Shown: positions 7,343 through 14,935 of the stretch, piece by piece
Numbering within the stretch: position 1 is the first letter of the stretch
Layout: each line of letters begins with the position of its first letter
NCBI GenBank assembly: GCA_030616465.1
Contig: JAUWXH010000003.1
Span: 1-17,740 of the forward strand
Source of the DNA: Planctomycetota bacterium
GTDB taxonomy: Bacteria > Planctomycetota > Phycisphaerae > UBA1845 > Fen-1342
DNA length: 17,740 nt
Direction: 5' to 3'
The notes under the pieces: model-generated
The model's input: only the letters and a program-made list of their open reading frames with translations
Databases searched by the model: none
Told to the model about the DNA's origin: nothing
Position numbers and translations under genes: made by a program

Positions 7343-8623
7343 CTACGCTTCGTCGGCGCTGAGCCGTTCGATTTCGGCCCCCACGACGCGGAGTTTCTCG
7401 TCGATGCGCTGGTAGCCGCGGTCGATATGGTAGATGCGGTTGATGTCCGTAGTTCCGCGGGCGGCCAGCCCAGCTAGCACCAGCGCGGCCGAGGCCCGCA
7501 GGTCCGACGCCATCACCGGGGCGCCCACCAGCCGCTTGACGCCCTGGACAATCACCGTGGGGCCGGCCTTGTGCAGCTTGGCGCCCATGCGGTTCAGCTC
7601 GCCCACGTGTAGGAACCGGTCGGGGAAGATCTTCTCGGTGATGACGCTGTTCCCGTCCGCCAGGCATAGCAACGCCATTAACTGGGCTTGCAGGTCGGTC
7701 GGCATGCCCGGGAACGGCTGGGTGATGACTTCGATGGGTTCAAGCCGCCGGGAGGAGGCGACGGTTATCGCCTCGTCTTTCCGCTCGACGTTCACGCCCA
7801 CCGCGTTCAGCCGGTCCACGAAGGCCATCAGGTGATCGAGACGGCAGTTCTCCAGCGTCAGTTCGCCGTTGGTGATGGCGGCGGCGACCATGAAAGTGCC
7901 GGCCTCGATGCGGTCGGGGATGATGCGATACTCGCAGCCCTTCAGCTCCTTGACGCCCTCGATGATGATCCGCGGCGTCCCCTGCCCGGTGATCGAGGCG
8001 CCGCACTTGTTCAGGAAATCGGCCAGGTCCCTGACCTCGGGCTCGCAGGCGGCCATCTCGATGACGGTGACGCCCTCGGCCAGGACGGCTGCCATCATCG
8101 CGTTGGCCGTGCCCAGCACGGTCGAGCCGAACGGTCCGCCCAGGAACATCTCCGTGCCGCGCAGGCGTTTGGCCTTGGCGACGATGTCGCCGCTGACCAG
8201 CTCGACGTCGGCCCCCAGCAGGCGCATGGCGCGCAGATGCAGATCGACCGGGCGGTCGCCGATGGCGCACCCACCGGGCATGGCGACCTGTGCCTTCCCG
8301 CGTTTGGCCAGCAGCGGGCCAAGTACGCAGATCGAGGCGCGCATCTTGCGGACAATGTCATACTCGGCCTTACAGTTCATCTCGTCGGAGGCCAGCAGCC
8401 GCAGGGCGCCATCCTGGCGGCGTTCGACTTCCACGCCGAGTTTGCCGAGCAGCTCCGCCAGCGAGGTAACGTCGGCGACGGACGGCACGTCGTGCAGGAT
8501 GACCTCGCCGTCGCAGAGGATCGAGGCGGCCATGATCGGCAAGGCGGCGTTCTTCGCCCCGCCGATGCGCACCGACCCCCGCAGGCGGTTCCCGCCGTTG
8601 ATTCGAAAATAAGGTAGGCCCAC
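7343..8623 (-). CDS. murA: UDP-GlcNAc 1-carboxyvinyltransferase
   Basis: MurA transfers enolpyruvate from phosphoenolpyruvate to UDP-N-acetylglucosamine, the first committed step of peptidoglycan synthesis, in the cytoplasm. The 426 residues match the family (~419). Visible motifs are GGAKNAALP (Lys24, substrate binding), PGGCAIGDRPVDLHL with catalytic Cys119 (the fosfomycin target in most bacteria), PDRIEAGTF, FPGMPTDLQAQ with the conserved Asp, and the C-terminal GYQRIDEKLRVVGAEI. The start is GTG; AAGGAA about 8 bases upstream supports it and overlaps the TAA that ends prmC in its restored frame. It is therefore the second gene of a prmC-murA operon. A conserved Cys suggests fosfomycin sensitivity, in contrast to Asp-type MurA enzymes. 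Confidence 0.97.
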   Translation of the reverse strand: MGLPYFRINGGNRLRGSVRIGGAKNAALPIMAASILCDGEVILHDVPSVADVTSLAELLGKLGVEVERRQDGALRLLASDEMNCKAEYDIVRKMRASICVLGPLLAKRGKAQVAMPGGCAIGDRPVDLHLRAMRLLGADVELVSGDIVAKAKRLRGTEMFLGGPFGSTVLGTANAMMAAVLAEGVTVIEMAACEPEVRDLADFLNKCGASITGQGTPRIIIEGVKELKGCEYRIIPDRIEAGTFMVAAAITNGELTLENCRLDHLMAFVDRLNAVGVNVERKDEAITVASSRRLEPIEVITQPFPGMPTDLQAQLMALLCLADGNSVITEKIFPDRFLHVGELNRMGAKLHKAGPTVIVQGVKRLVGAPVMASDLRASAALVLAGLAARGTTDINRIYHIDRGYQRIDEKLRVVGAEIERLSADEA

Positions 8624-8634
8624 GGTCTGATTCC

Positions 8635-9575
8635 TTAGGTTGTTCGTGTTCGCTGGTTGTCCCGCAGTCGCGCGTGAACGACACGCTCGTGCTTCAATTC
8701 GTCCGGATAGGTCACGATAGCATCCCAGACCGATTCGTCCAGCAGGGCGCGGACGGCGGCGGCCTGGTTGAACGCACCTCCAGCAGCAGATGCCCGCCGC
8801 GGTTCAGCCAGTGCGGCGCCTCATGGATCACCCGGCGCAGCACGCTCAGCCCGTCTTGCCCGGCGAACAGCGCGACGCCCGGCTCGTGCTCGCGCACGCC
8901 GATCGGCAGCGACGCCGCGTCGGCCTCCGCGACATACGGCGGGTTGCACAGGACCACGTCGAAACGTGGCGGCGCAGCGGCCGGTTCACCACGCTCGGTC
9001 GCGTGCTGCGCCCAGGCGTCGAACAGGTCGCCCGCGCGGAACTCGATGCGCTTCAACACGCCGTGGCGCTCGGCATTGCGTCGGGCCACTTGCAGGGCCG
9101 GCTCGGAGAGATCACTGGCGAACATTTGTGCGTCGCGCAGGTGCTTGGCCAAGCTGACTATAATGCACCCGCTGCCGGTGCCCAGATCGAGCACGGCGCA
9201 CAGCGCGCCGCTTGAGTTGCGTACCAGCTCAATGGTGCGCTCGACCAGAACCTCGGTTTCCGGTCGTGGGATCAGCACGTCCGGCGTGACCTCGAAGCTC
9301 AATGAGAAGAACTCTTTGGTGCCGGTCAGATACGCGATCGGTCGCCCGGCTGCCGCCTGTTTCACCGACTCACGGAACGTCTGTAACACGTCTTGGCCGG
9401 GCACCGTGTCGTGGCGGGTGTAGAGGCGGATTCGGTCGCATTCCAGCGCGTGGGCAAGCAACAACTCGGCGCATAGTCGCGGCGACTCCACGCCGCTGCG
9501 CCCGAGGTAGTCGCGCGTCCATGCCAGCAAGCGTGCGACTGTCCAGGTGCCCGGTCCTGTGTCAGGAGGTTCCAT
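8635..9575 (-). pseudogene. prmC: Release factor glutamine methyltransferase, frameshifted
   Basis: PrmC methylates the Gln of the GGQ motif in release factors 1 and 2 using S-adenosylmethionine. The first 267 codons are intact: the N-terminal helical domain, DLGTGSGCI (130-138, SAM loop) and NPPY (211-214, Gln binding). After GGHLLLEV the frame turns to proline-rich nonsense and stops at 8712. Dropping into the neighbouring frame at 8772 restores FNQAAAVRALLDE, TYPDELKHERVVHARL and a stop at 8635-8637, giving about 313 residues. One base is missing at about 8773-8774. The restored stop lies 11 bp before murA. Because prmC is near-essential, a sequencing or assembly error is as likely as a real mutation. 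Even the broken form keeps the catalytic core. Confidence 0.85.
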
Positions 9576-9624
9576 CGAGGCAACTATAGCAAAGGCACCT
9601 GCGACCGACGAGGTACGCGGCGGG

Positions 9625-9630
9625 TATACT
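9625..9630 (+). promoter_or_regulatory. Possible -10 box of the DUF4159 gene
   Basis: TATACT lies 9 bases before the ATG at 9640 in the 64-bp gap between two divergent genes. Five of six bases match the TATAAT consensus. No convincing -35 is seen, and the transcript would be nearly leaderless. On the other strand a TATAGT (minus strand, around 9585-9590) could serve prmC. Confidence 0.3.
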
Positions 9631-9639
9631 CACTCCGTC

Positions 9640-11874
9640 ATGCATCCCGCGGAGTGTCACTGCCGCTGCGGCAACCGAGTCGTCGTCCTGGTTGCGTGTC
9701 TGTTGCTGGGCCTGCCGCGTCCGAGCGCGGCCCAGGACGTCACGGGTGCGCAGGTGAAGCGGGCCATCGCGGCGGGCGTGCGCGCCCTCAAGAGTCGCCA
9801 GTCGCCCGACGGGTCCTGGTCGGTGCGCTACCCGCATCCCGGTGGCGGAACCTGCCTGGTCACGCTAGCGCTGCTCCAGGCTGGCGAGCCGGTCGCTTCG
9901 CGTCAGATGGCGGCCGCACTCGATCAGATCAGCAACCTTGCGGATCAACGTGTTTACGTTGTCTCACTCAAGATCATGGTACTGGCGCAAGCCGATCCGG
10001 ATCGCTACCGCCGGGAGATTCAGGCCGGCGCCCAGTGGCTGATCAAAGCCCAGACGAAAGCGGGGCTGTGGAGCTACACACAAGCCGGCGGGAACTTCGA
10101 CCATTCCAACTCCCAGTTCGCCCTGCTCGGCTTGCACGCCGCGGCTCAGGTTGGTGTGCACATCCCCAACGTGGTTTGGCGACGGGCCCAGACCGCCGTC
10201 CTGCGCACGCAGAATCGCGACGGCGGTTGGCCCTATCGATCCAGAGGTAGCAGCTACGGCAGCATGACCGCCGCCGGCGTCGGCGACCTAATCATCCTCG
10301 GCCACACGCCCGTGGCCGGACGCGAGCGCGGCTTCCGCAACGGCAAGGCACCCGGCTGCGGGAAATACAAGGTCAATAAGCCACTGCTCAACGGCCTCAA
10401 CTGGTTGGGGCGTCACTTCCGCGCCGACCAGAACCCGCAGCGCCGACGCAGTTGGGTGCACTATTGGCTCTATGCCGTTGAACGTTGCGGGATCCTTTCC
10501 GGGCGACGATCGTTCGGCCACCACGATTGGTACCGCGAAGGGGCCGCACACCTAGTCCGCACGCAGGGTCTGGCCGGTACGTGGGGCGACGGCGTCGTGG
10601 ACACTGCCTTCGCTCTCCTCTTCCTCGCCAAGGGCCACAAGCCGCTGCTGATCCAGAAGCTCCAGTGGTCCGATGATGATGCCTGGAACCCCGATCGCCA
10701 CGACGCCGCACACCTGGTTTCGTTCGTCGGCGACAAGCTGGGTGAGCCGACCGCATGGCAGGTTGTCGATTTCGACGCGCCGCTCGAAGACTGGCTGGCC
10801 GCCCCGCTGCTGTATATGCAGGGGCACCGCTTTCCCGTGCGGAACGCCGACCAGCGTGCGAAGATACGCGACTACATCGAGCAGGGCGGTACGCTGTTGG
10901 CCGAGGCGTGCTGCGGGCACGATGAGTTCCGTGCGGGGTTTCGCCGGTTCGCCGCCCAAACCTTCCCCGAGGTGCCGCTGCGTGAGCTCGACCCTGGTCA
11001 TCCGGTTTATCACACCTGCGACGATGCGGACCCTTACGGGCTGATGGGCATCGACCTCGGCTGCCGCACGAGCATTATCTTCAGCCCGAACGACCTGTCG
11101 TGCCTGTGGGAACAGGGTGACGTGCCGCGGCTCAGCGAGCGGGGCTTCAAGCTCGGCCTCAACATCGCGGCCTACGCGGTTGGCCGCCGGCCCCTGCGCG
11201 ACCGGCTCGACGTGATCACGCTCCCGACGCTGCGGGAGGACGAGCCGGCTTTGCCTCCGGGCGACGCCCTGCGCTTCGCCCAAGTCGTTCACGACGGCGA
11301 TTGGCGACCAGATCCCCACGCGCTCGTCCGCTTGGCGGAGTTCCTGCGTGACAACGCGCGGCTCGACGTGGTCACGCGCTACAAGCCGCTGCGCCTGACC
11401 GCCCCCGAACTGTACACCTCTCCGATCCTGTTCATGACCGGCCACTACGACTTCCACCTTTCGGAGGAAGAGCGCACGGCCCTGGCGGCCCACCTGCGCC
11501 GCGGCGGGTTCCTGTTCGCCGAGGCCTGCTGCGGGCGGGCCGCCTTCAACCGCAGCTTCCGCGCCATGCTGCGTGAAACCTTCCGCAACCACGTACTCGA
11601 ACGCCTCCCACCGGATCACACCATCTTCCGCGGCGAGCCGGGGTTCGACCTCGAGACGGTGCGCTACAAACCGGCGGTGCTGCGCGAGGAGCCGGACCTG
11701 ACTGAGCCGCGCCTGTGGGGGCTGGAGATCGATGGCCGGCTGGCGCTGGTCTATAGCCCCTACGCCATTGGCTGCGGCTTGGAGGGGCACGTCTGCCAGG
11801 ACTGCCGTGGTCTGGTGGGCGAAGATGCCCGGCGCCTGGCGGCGAATGTCGTGCTCCATGCCTTGACGCACTGA
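9640..11874 (+). CDS. Secreted prenyltransferase-repeat protein with two DUF4159 domains
   Basis: The 744 residues begin with a signal peptide (CGNRVVVLVACLLLGLPRPSAAQ). Residues ~35-330 carry squalene-cyclase/prenyltransferase-type alpha repeats with QW-like motifs: RQSPDGSWS, RTQNRDGGWPY and GTWGDGVVDTAFALLFLAKG. No DxDD cyclase motif is seen, so terpene cyclisation is doubtful and the repeats may be a binding scaffold. The rest holds two DUF4159 copies marked by GGTLLAEACCG with IIFSPNDLSC, and GGFLFAEACCG with LVYSPYAIGC. DUF4159 is distantly related to glutamine-amidotransferase-like folds; its function is unknown. Such fusions are common in planctomycetes. An in-frame GTG at 9547 exists, but the ATG at 9640 places the signal peptide properly. 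It is divergent from prmC. No good Shine-Dalgarno precedes it. Confidence 0.85.
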   Translation: MHPAECHCRCGNRVVVLVACLLLGLPRPSAAQDVTGAQVKRAIAAGVRALKSRQSPDGSWSVRYPHPGGGTCLVTLALLQAGEPVASRQMAAALDQISNLADQRVYVVSLKIMVLAQADPDRYRREIQAGAQWLIKAQTKAGLWSYTQAGGNFDHSNSQFALLGLHAAAQVGVHIPNVVWRRAQTAVLRTQNRDGGWPYRSRGSSYGSMTAAGVGDLIILGHTPVAGRERGFRNGKAPGCGKYKVNKPLLNGLNWLGRHFRADQNPQRRRSWVHYWLYAVERCGILSGRRSFGHHDWYREGAAHLVRTQGLAGTWGDGVVDTAFALLFLAKGHKPLLIQKLQWSDDDAWNPDRHDAAHLVSFVGDKLGEPTAWQVVDFDAPLEDWLAAPLLYMQGHRFPVRNADQRAKIRDYIEQGGTLLAEACCGHDEFRAGFRRFAAQTFPEVPLRELDPGHPVYHTCDDADPYGLMGIDLGCRTSIIFSPNDLSCLWEQGDVPRLSERGFKLGLNIAAYAVGRRPLRDRLDVITLPTLREDEPALPPGDALRFAQVVHDGDWRPDPHALVRLAEFLRDNARLDVVTRYKPLRLTAPELYTSPILFMTGHYDFHLSEEERTALAAHLRRGGFLFAEACCGRAAFNRSFRAMLRETFRNHVLERLPPDHTIFRGEPGFDLETVRYKPAVLREEPDLTEPRLWGLEIDGRLALVYSPYAIGCGLEGHVCQDCRGLVGEDARRLAANVVLHALTH

Positions 11875-11889
11875 GCGTGAAGCGCTTGA

Positions 11890-12030
11890 GGCCCGCACGA
11901 GCAGGCCTATTCTGAGAGCTGGCTACGAAGGGTCTTGAAGGAGCACCCCGAGCAGTTCCGCCGGCAAGAGAAGCTGGCGGACGTCCCGGAATCGAAGCTG
12001 GTGGATGCACGGCCGCGCGCAATGACTTGA
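11890..12030 (+). pseudogene. Orphan coding remnant without a start
   Basis: In this frame 46 codons run between stops and read like real protein: HEQAYSESWLRRVLKEHP, then EQFRRQEKLADVPESKLVDA and RPRAMT before TGA. No ATG or GTG lies near the front; a TTG at 11935 is the only early option. Residue use is balanced and charged, unlike the Arg/Pro-rich shadow frames here. It may be the C-terminal end of a lost gene. I do not recognise the family, and a chance open frame cannot be excluded. Confidence 0.35.
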
Positions 12031-12067
12031 ACGGCTGAGGACGGCGTGTCCGGGCGCGGGGGTCACT

Positions 12068-12125
12068 CTAACTCGGAATCGTCAGCCCGCATTCCGGACA
12101 GCGCTCGCTGACGTTGCCGGCGAGC
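12068..12125 (-). pseudogene. Tail of a zinc-ribbon gene (LAGNVSERCPECG)
   Basis: Read on the minus strand this ends LAGNVSERCPECGLTIPS and a TAG stop. That is the second half of the same zinc-ribbon tail as in the gene at 2624-3115 (LTGNVSGRCPECGTPV), with strong similarity at DNA level too (GGCAACGTCAGCG shared). The first CxxC and everything before it are missing. Homology stops exactly where the hairpin element at 12126 begins, so the gene was truncated by insertion or by a deletion ending there. Confidence 0.6.
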
Positions 12126-12220
12126 GGGTGCCCCGCCCTTGCAGGGCGGGGGACGGAGTCGAGAACCCAAAGCGCCCCAACGTTCCAATCAGTCCCCCAT
12201 CCTGAAAGGATGGGGCACCC
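12126..12220. mobile_element. 95-bp double-hairpin element with inverted ends
   Basis: The ends are a perfect 9-bp inverted repeat: GGGTGCCCC (12126-12134) and GGGGCACCC (12212-12220). Each end contains its own hairpin: CCCCGCCCT/AGGGCGGGG with loop TGC (12131-12151) and CCCCATCCT/AGGATGGGG with loop GAA (12195-12215). The two ends are related copies in opposite orientation, the second hairpin having compensatory changes that keep pairing. This resembles REP/BIME pairs mobilised by RAYT transposases or a small MITE. No transposase is in the window. Confidence 0.65.
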
Positions 12221-12226
12221 ACGCCG

Positions 12227-12255
12227 TTGCGTCGCCCACCGCTGGCGCATATCAT
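12227..12255 (+). promoter_or_regulatory. Possible promoter of rplU
   Basis: TTGCGT (12227-12232) and TATCAT (12250-12255) are separated by exactly 17 bases; the -10 matches five of six consensus bases, the -35 three of six. It starts just after the hairpin element and would give an rplU leader of about 40 bases. Confidence 0.4.
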
Positions 12256-12300
12256 ACCCCGCCTGAAATCGAGAGGCCTACGCAGGCGAAGGGAGCGGAC

Positions 12301-12615
12301 GTGTACGCGATATTCGAGGATGGCGGTAAGCAGTACAAGGTGAGCAAGGGCGATGCCCTGCTGATTGAGCGGAAGGACCTCGCCGAAGGGCAGAAGGAGA
12401 TCACCTTCGGCAAGGTGCTCATGGTCGGCGAGGGCGAGGATGCCCGCATCGGCACGCCCTGGGTCGAGGGCGCGAACGTCGCGGCCAAGGTCGTCCGGGA
12501 GCTGAAGATGCCGAAGGTGGTCGGCATCAAGCTCAAACGCCGCAAGGGCTACATGCGGAAGTTCGGCCACCGTCAACAGATGTTGAGAGTCGAGATCAGT
12601 TCGATCAATGCTTGA
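12301..12615 (+). CDS. rplU: Ribosomal protein L21
   Basis: L21 binds 23S rRNA in the large ribosomal subunit. The 104 residues match the family (~103): YAIFEDGGKQYKVSKGD at the N-terminus, the central WVEGANVAAKVVRE, and the RNA-binding tail KLKRRKGYMRKFGHRQQ. The start is GTG, chosen because GAAGGGAG lies about 5 bases upstream and the family begins (M)YAI-EDGGKQY; the open frame extends further upstream through repeat sequence, which is not coding. rplU is normally followed by rpmA (L27); here an exported protein gene follows and overlaps by 8 bp. Confidence 0.96.
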   Translation: MYAIFEDGGKQYKVSKGDALLIERKDLAEGQKEITFGKVLMVGEGEDARIGTPWVEGANVAAKVVRELKMPKVVGIKLKRRKGYMRKFGHRQQMLRVEISSINA

Positions 12616-13261
12616 GGTTTGGGCGGACGCGGGCGGGCGCCAAGGCCGGCTGCTGTTCGGCATGGTCATACTCCTACTCGTTGCCCAAGCCCGGGGGCAG
12701 TCGAAGCCTGCACAGCCGCCGCCGACCACCCAGCCTGCCGCTCGTGAGACGGTGGCGGCCGCCCACCGTCGGCTCACGCAGATCCCCGCCAAAGAGCTCT
12801 CCCGCGAGCAGATCGCCCTGAAGACGACGCTCACGTTGGCGCTGGCGATCGAGAAGGCCGACGGCGAAGGGGCGGCGAAGCTCCTCGACGCTGTCGGCTA
12901 CCACGCCCTGCCGCTCGAAGGCCGCCTGCCCGAGAAGCCGGACAAGCCACTCACACCGGACGAATTCCGCGAACGCATCGAACGGCTGAGCCCGACGCGC
13001 GTGGACAGCTTCCCGGCGGACACGTTCGAGGTACTTGATCGCGTGGCGTTGCGCGGGGAGTTCGGCGCGGTGGCGGAGTGGATGTTGCCGCAGGACCGAG
13101 CCGTCGTCATCCGTCCGGCGCGGGACGCCGATGGCGGCTGGGTTAGCCGCTCGTGCTGTCTGGTGGTCCGGCTGCGGGCCCGCAAGCCGACGATCGTAGG
13201 GGGCAACCTGTTGGCGGCGCTGAGACAACCCACCACCCGGGAAGCGCCGCCCGGCCCCTGA
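12608..13261 (+). CDS. Exported protein of unknown function
   Basis: The 217 residues begin with a signal-peptide-like segment (RLLFGMVILLLVAQARGQS) followed by a Pro/Thr/Gln-rich linker (PAQPPPTTQPA), then a predicted helical region (AAAHRRLTQIPAKELSREQI, LTLALAIEKADGEG) and a smaller C-terminal part with ADTFEVLDRVALRGEFGAVA. I do not recognise the family. The ATG at 12608 overlaps the end of rplU, suggesting coupling; ATG at 12662 would leave a shorter signal peptide. The linker after the signal suggests a periplasmic or surface protein. rph follows after 49 bp. Confidence 0.7.
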   Translation: MLEVWADAGGRQGRLLFGMVILLLVAQARGQSKPAQPPPTTQPAARETVAAAHRRLTQIPAKELSREQIALKTTLTLALAIEKADGEGAAKLLDAVGYHALPLEGRLPEKPDKPLTPDEFRERIERLSPTRVDSFPADTFEVLDRVALRGEFGAVAEWMLPQDRAVVIRPARDADGGWVSRSCCLVVRLRARKPTIVGGNLLAALRQPTTREAPPGP

Positions 13262-13310
13262 CGGGGTAACAGGATTGCCAAGCCTGGGTGGGCATGTTAC
13301 GAATCGCACC

Positions 13311-14039
13311 ATGCGAGCCGACGGTCGCGGACCTGACGAATTACGTCCCGTGGAGATCATCCGCGGATTCACGCGATCCGCACCCGGGTCGGTATTGATC
13401 CGCACCGGCCGCACGCACGTGTTCTGCACGGCGAGCCTCGAGGCGGCGGTGCCGTCGTGGCGGGAGAAGAGTGGGGCCGGGTGGGTGACCGCCGAGTACG
13501 AGATGCTGCCGGCCTCCACCGCCCAGCGTCGCCCGCGCAGCCGCCTGCGGGTGGACGGTCGCACGCGGGAGATCGAGCGGGTGATCGGGCGATCGCTGCG
13601 AATGGCGGTGGACATGGAGAAGATGGGGCCGCGGATGATCCTGCTGGACTGCGACGTCCTGCAGGCAGACGGGGGCACGCGGACGGCCGCGATCACCGGC
13701 GTCTACGTGGCTCTGTGCGACGCGTTGGCCGAGGGTCGCCGCCGCGGGTGGTGGGGCGACGACGTGCTGCAGGCGGCAGTGGCGGCGGTGAGCGTCGGGA
13801 TCGTCGATGGTCAACCCGTGCTCGATCTGGACTACGCCGAAGACGTTACCGCCACGGTGGACTGCAATCTGGTGATGACCGATCGCGGCGAGTGGGTCGA
13901 GGTCCAGGCCACGGGCGAGCACGCCGCGTATACCGATGAGCAACTGGCGGCCATGCTGAAGCTGGGACGTGCCGGGATCGAGCAGTTGTTCCAAACGCAG
14001 CGCGATGCGTTGCGCGGCGAAGCGAATGGCGGACGGTGA
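13311..14039 (+). CDS. rph: Ribonuclease PH
   Basis: RNase PH is a phosphate-dependent 3'-5' exoribonuclease that trims tRNA and rRNA precursors. The 242 residues match E. coli RNase PH (238) throughout: MRADGRGPDELRPV, GSVLIRTGRTHVFCTASLE, GWVTAEYEMLP, RTREIERVIGRSLR, the active-site DCDVLQADGGTRTAAITG, AAVSVGIVDG and the C-terminal EVQATGEH. The ATG is chosen because it gives the standard MR-DGR start; a TTG at 13275 would add 12 residues made from repeat-like DNA. No good Shine-Dalgarno is visible. The next gene begins 3 bp after the stop. Confidence 0.96.
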   Translation: MRADGRGPDELRPVEIIRGFTRSAPGSVLIRTGRTHVFCTASLEAAVPSWREKSGAGWVTAEYEMLPASTAQRRPRSRLRVDGRTREIERVIGRSLRMAVDMEKMGPRMILLDCDVLQADGGTRTAAITGVYVALCDALAEGRRRGWWGDDVLQAAVAAVSVGIVDGQPVLDLDYAEDVTATVDCNLVMTDRGEWVEVQATGEHAAYTDEQLAAMLKLGRAGIEQLFQTQRDALRGEANGGR

Positions 14040-14042
14040 ACC

Positions 14043-14930
14043 ATGATGCCGATCGTCTTGCGAAGAGCGATGAGACTGTGGGCCGCTATCGTGGCGTTGT
14101 TCTTATGGCCGAGCGCGGGCTGCAACGCGGAGGGAACCGGGTTAGTCCTGCGCCAGACCGGGCAGAGAGAGGACCTGTGGACTATCCGCTGCCTGACGCT
14201 GGAGGGGCAGAACCGCTTCCGGACGGCCAAGAACTTCGAGCAGGCCCTGAAGAAGGTCAAGGGTCTCGATCCCAAGCTGGTGCAGGTGTTCCACGGCGAG
14301 AGCAGCAGCGCGGTTTATTACGGCCGCTACCAGCGTCGCTACGATGCCGCCCGGCGCCAAGAATCTTTCAAGCCGGACCCGCTGAAGGATCTCAACCTGA
14401 TCCGTCAGCTTTCGCTCACGGTGGATGAAAAACCCGTGTGGCCGTTCGCGCTGGCGGTGCTGGACAGCTCGCCGACCGTGCCGACCGGCAACCCGGCCTG
14501 GGACCTGAACAACGTGGACGGGTATTGGGCCCTGCAAATCGGCGTCTTTTACAACGAAGGGGAGATGCGTCAGCGACGGCGGGCGGCTGAGCAATACTGC
14601 AAGATCCTGCGGGATCAGGGTGAAGAGGCCTACTACCACCACGGGGCCGTCAACAGCTCGGTGTGCGTGGGCGTTTTTCCCAAGGAGGCGATCGTCGAGT
14701 TCCAGCGCGAGGACCCGCTGACGGGCGTGGTGCGCAGCACCAGCAAGATCGTGAACCCGCGCATGCTGGCGGCGCAAAAGAAGTACCCCATCAACCTGCA
14801 AAACGGTCACAAGGTCTACGAAATCATCTACGACCCGGCCACCGGCCGGAAGGAGCGTTTCCCCCATCCTTCGTTTCCGGTGAAGCTGCCGCGAGCGGAC
14901 AAGCTGCCGGCACCTCGGCCGCGCGGGTAG
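14043..14930 (+). CDS. Exported protein with two SPOR-like modules
   Basis: The 295 residues start with a basic n-region and hydrophobic segment (LRRAMRLWAAIVALFLW) ending PSAGC; Cys27 may be a lipidated Cys, though the -3 residue is Ser instead of the usual Leu. Two segments have a SPOR-like beta-alpha-beta pattern: ~45-100 (LWTIRCLTLEG, then helix, then VYYGRY) and ~160-215 (YWALQIGVFYNEG, helix AAEQYCKILRDQG, then SVCVGVFPKEA). SPOR domains bind denuded peptidoglycan glycan at division sites. The assignment rests on pattern only. It lies between rph and rdgB with gaps of 3 and 5 bp, so the three form an operon. Confidence 0.7.
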   Translation: MMPIVLRRAMRLWAAIVALFLWPSAGCNAEGTGLVLRQTGQREDLWTIRCLTLEGQNRFRTAKNFEQALKKVKGLDPKLVQVFHGESSSAVYYGRYQRRYDAARRQESFKPDPLKDLNLIRQLSLTVDEKPVWPFALAVLDSSPTVPTGNPAWDLNNVDGYWALQIGVFYNEGEMRQRRRAAEQYCKILRDQGEEAYYHHGAVNSSVCVGVFPKEAIVEFQREDPLTGVVRSTSKIVNPRMLAAQKKYPINLQNGHKVYEIIYDPATGRKERFPHPSFPVKLPRADKLPAPRPRG

Positions 14931-14935
14931 TCGCC

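Noticed and set aside
10552..11898. Minus-strand open frame of 448 codons opposite the DUF4159 gene
   Set aside because: No motifs, and the plus-strand gene has a signal peptide and duplicated domains.
12139..12300. N-terminal extension of rplU in the same frame
   Set aside because: It would translate the hairpin element; the GTG at 12301 has a Shine-Dalgarno and matches the L21 start.
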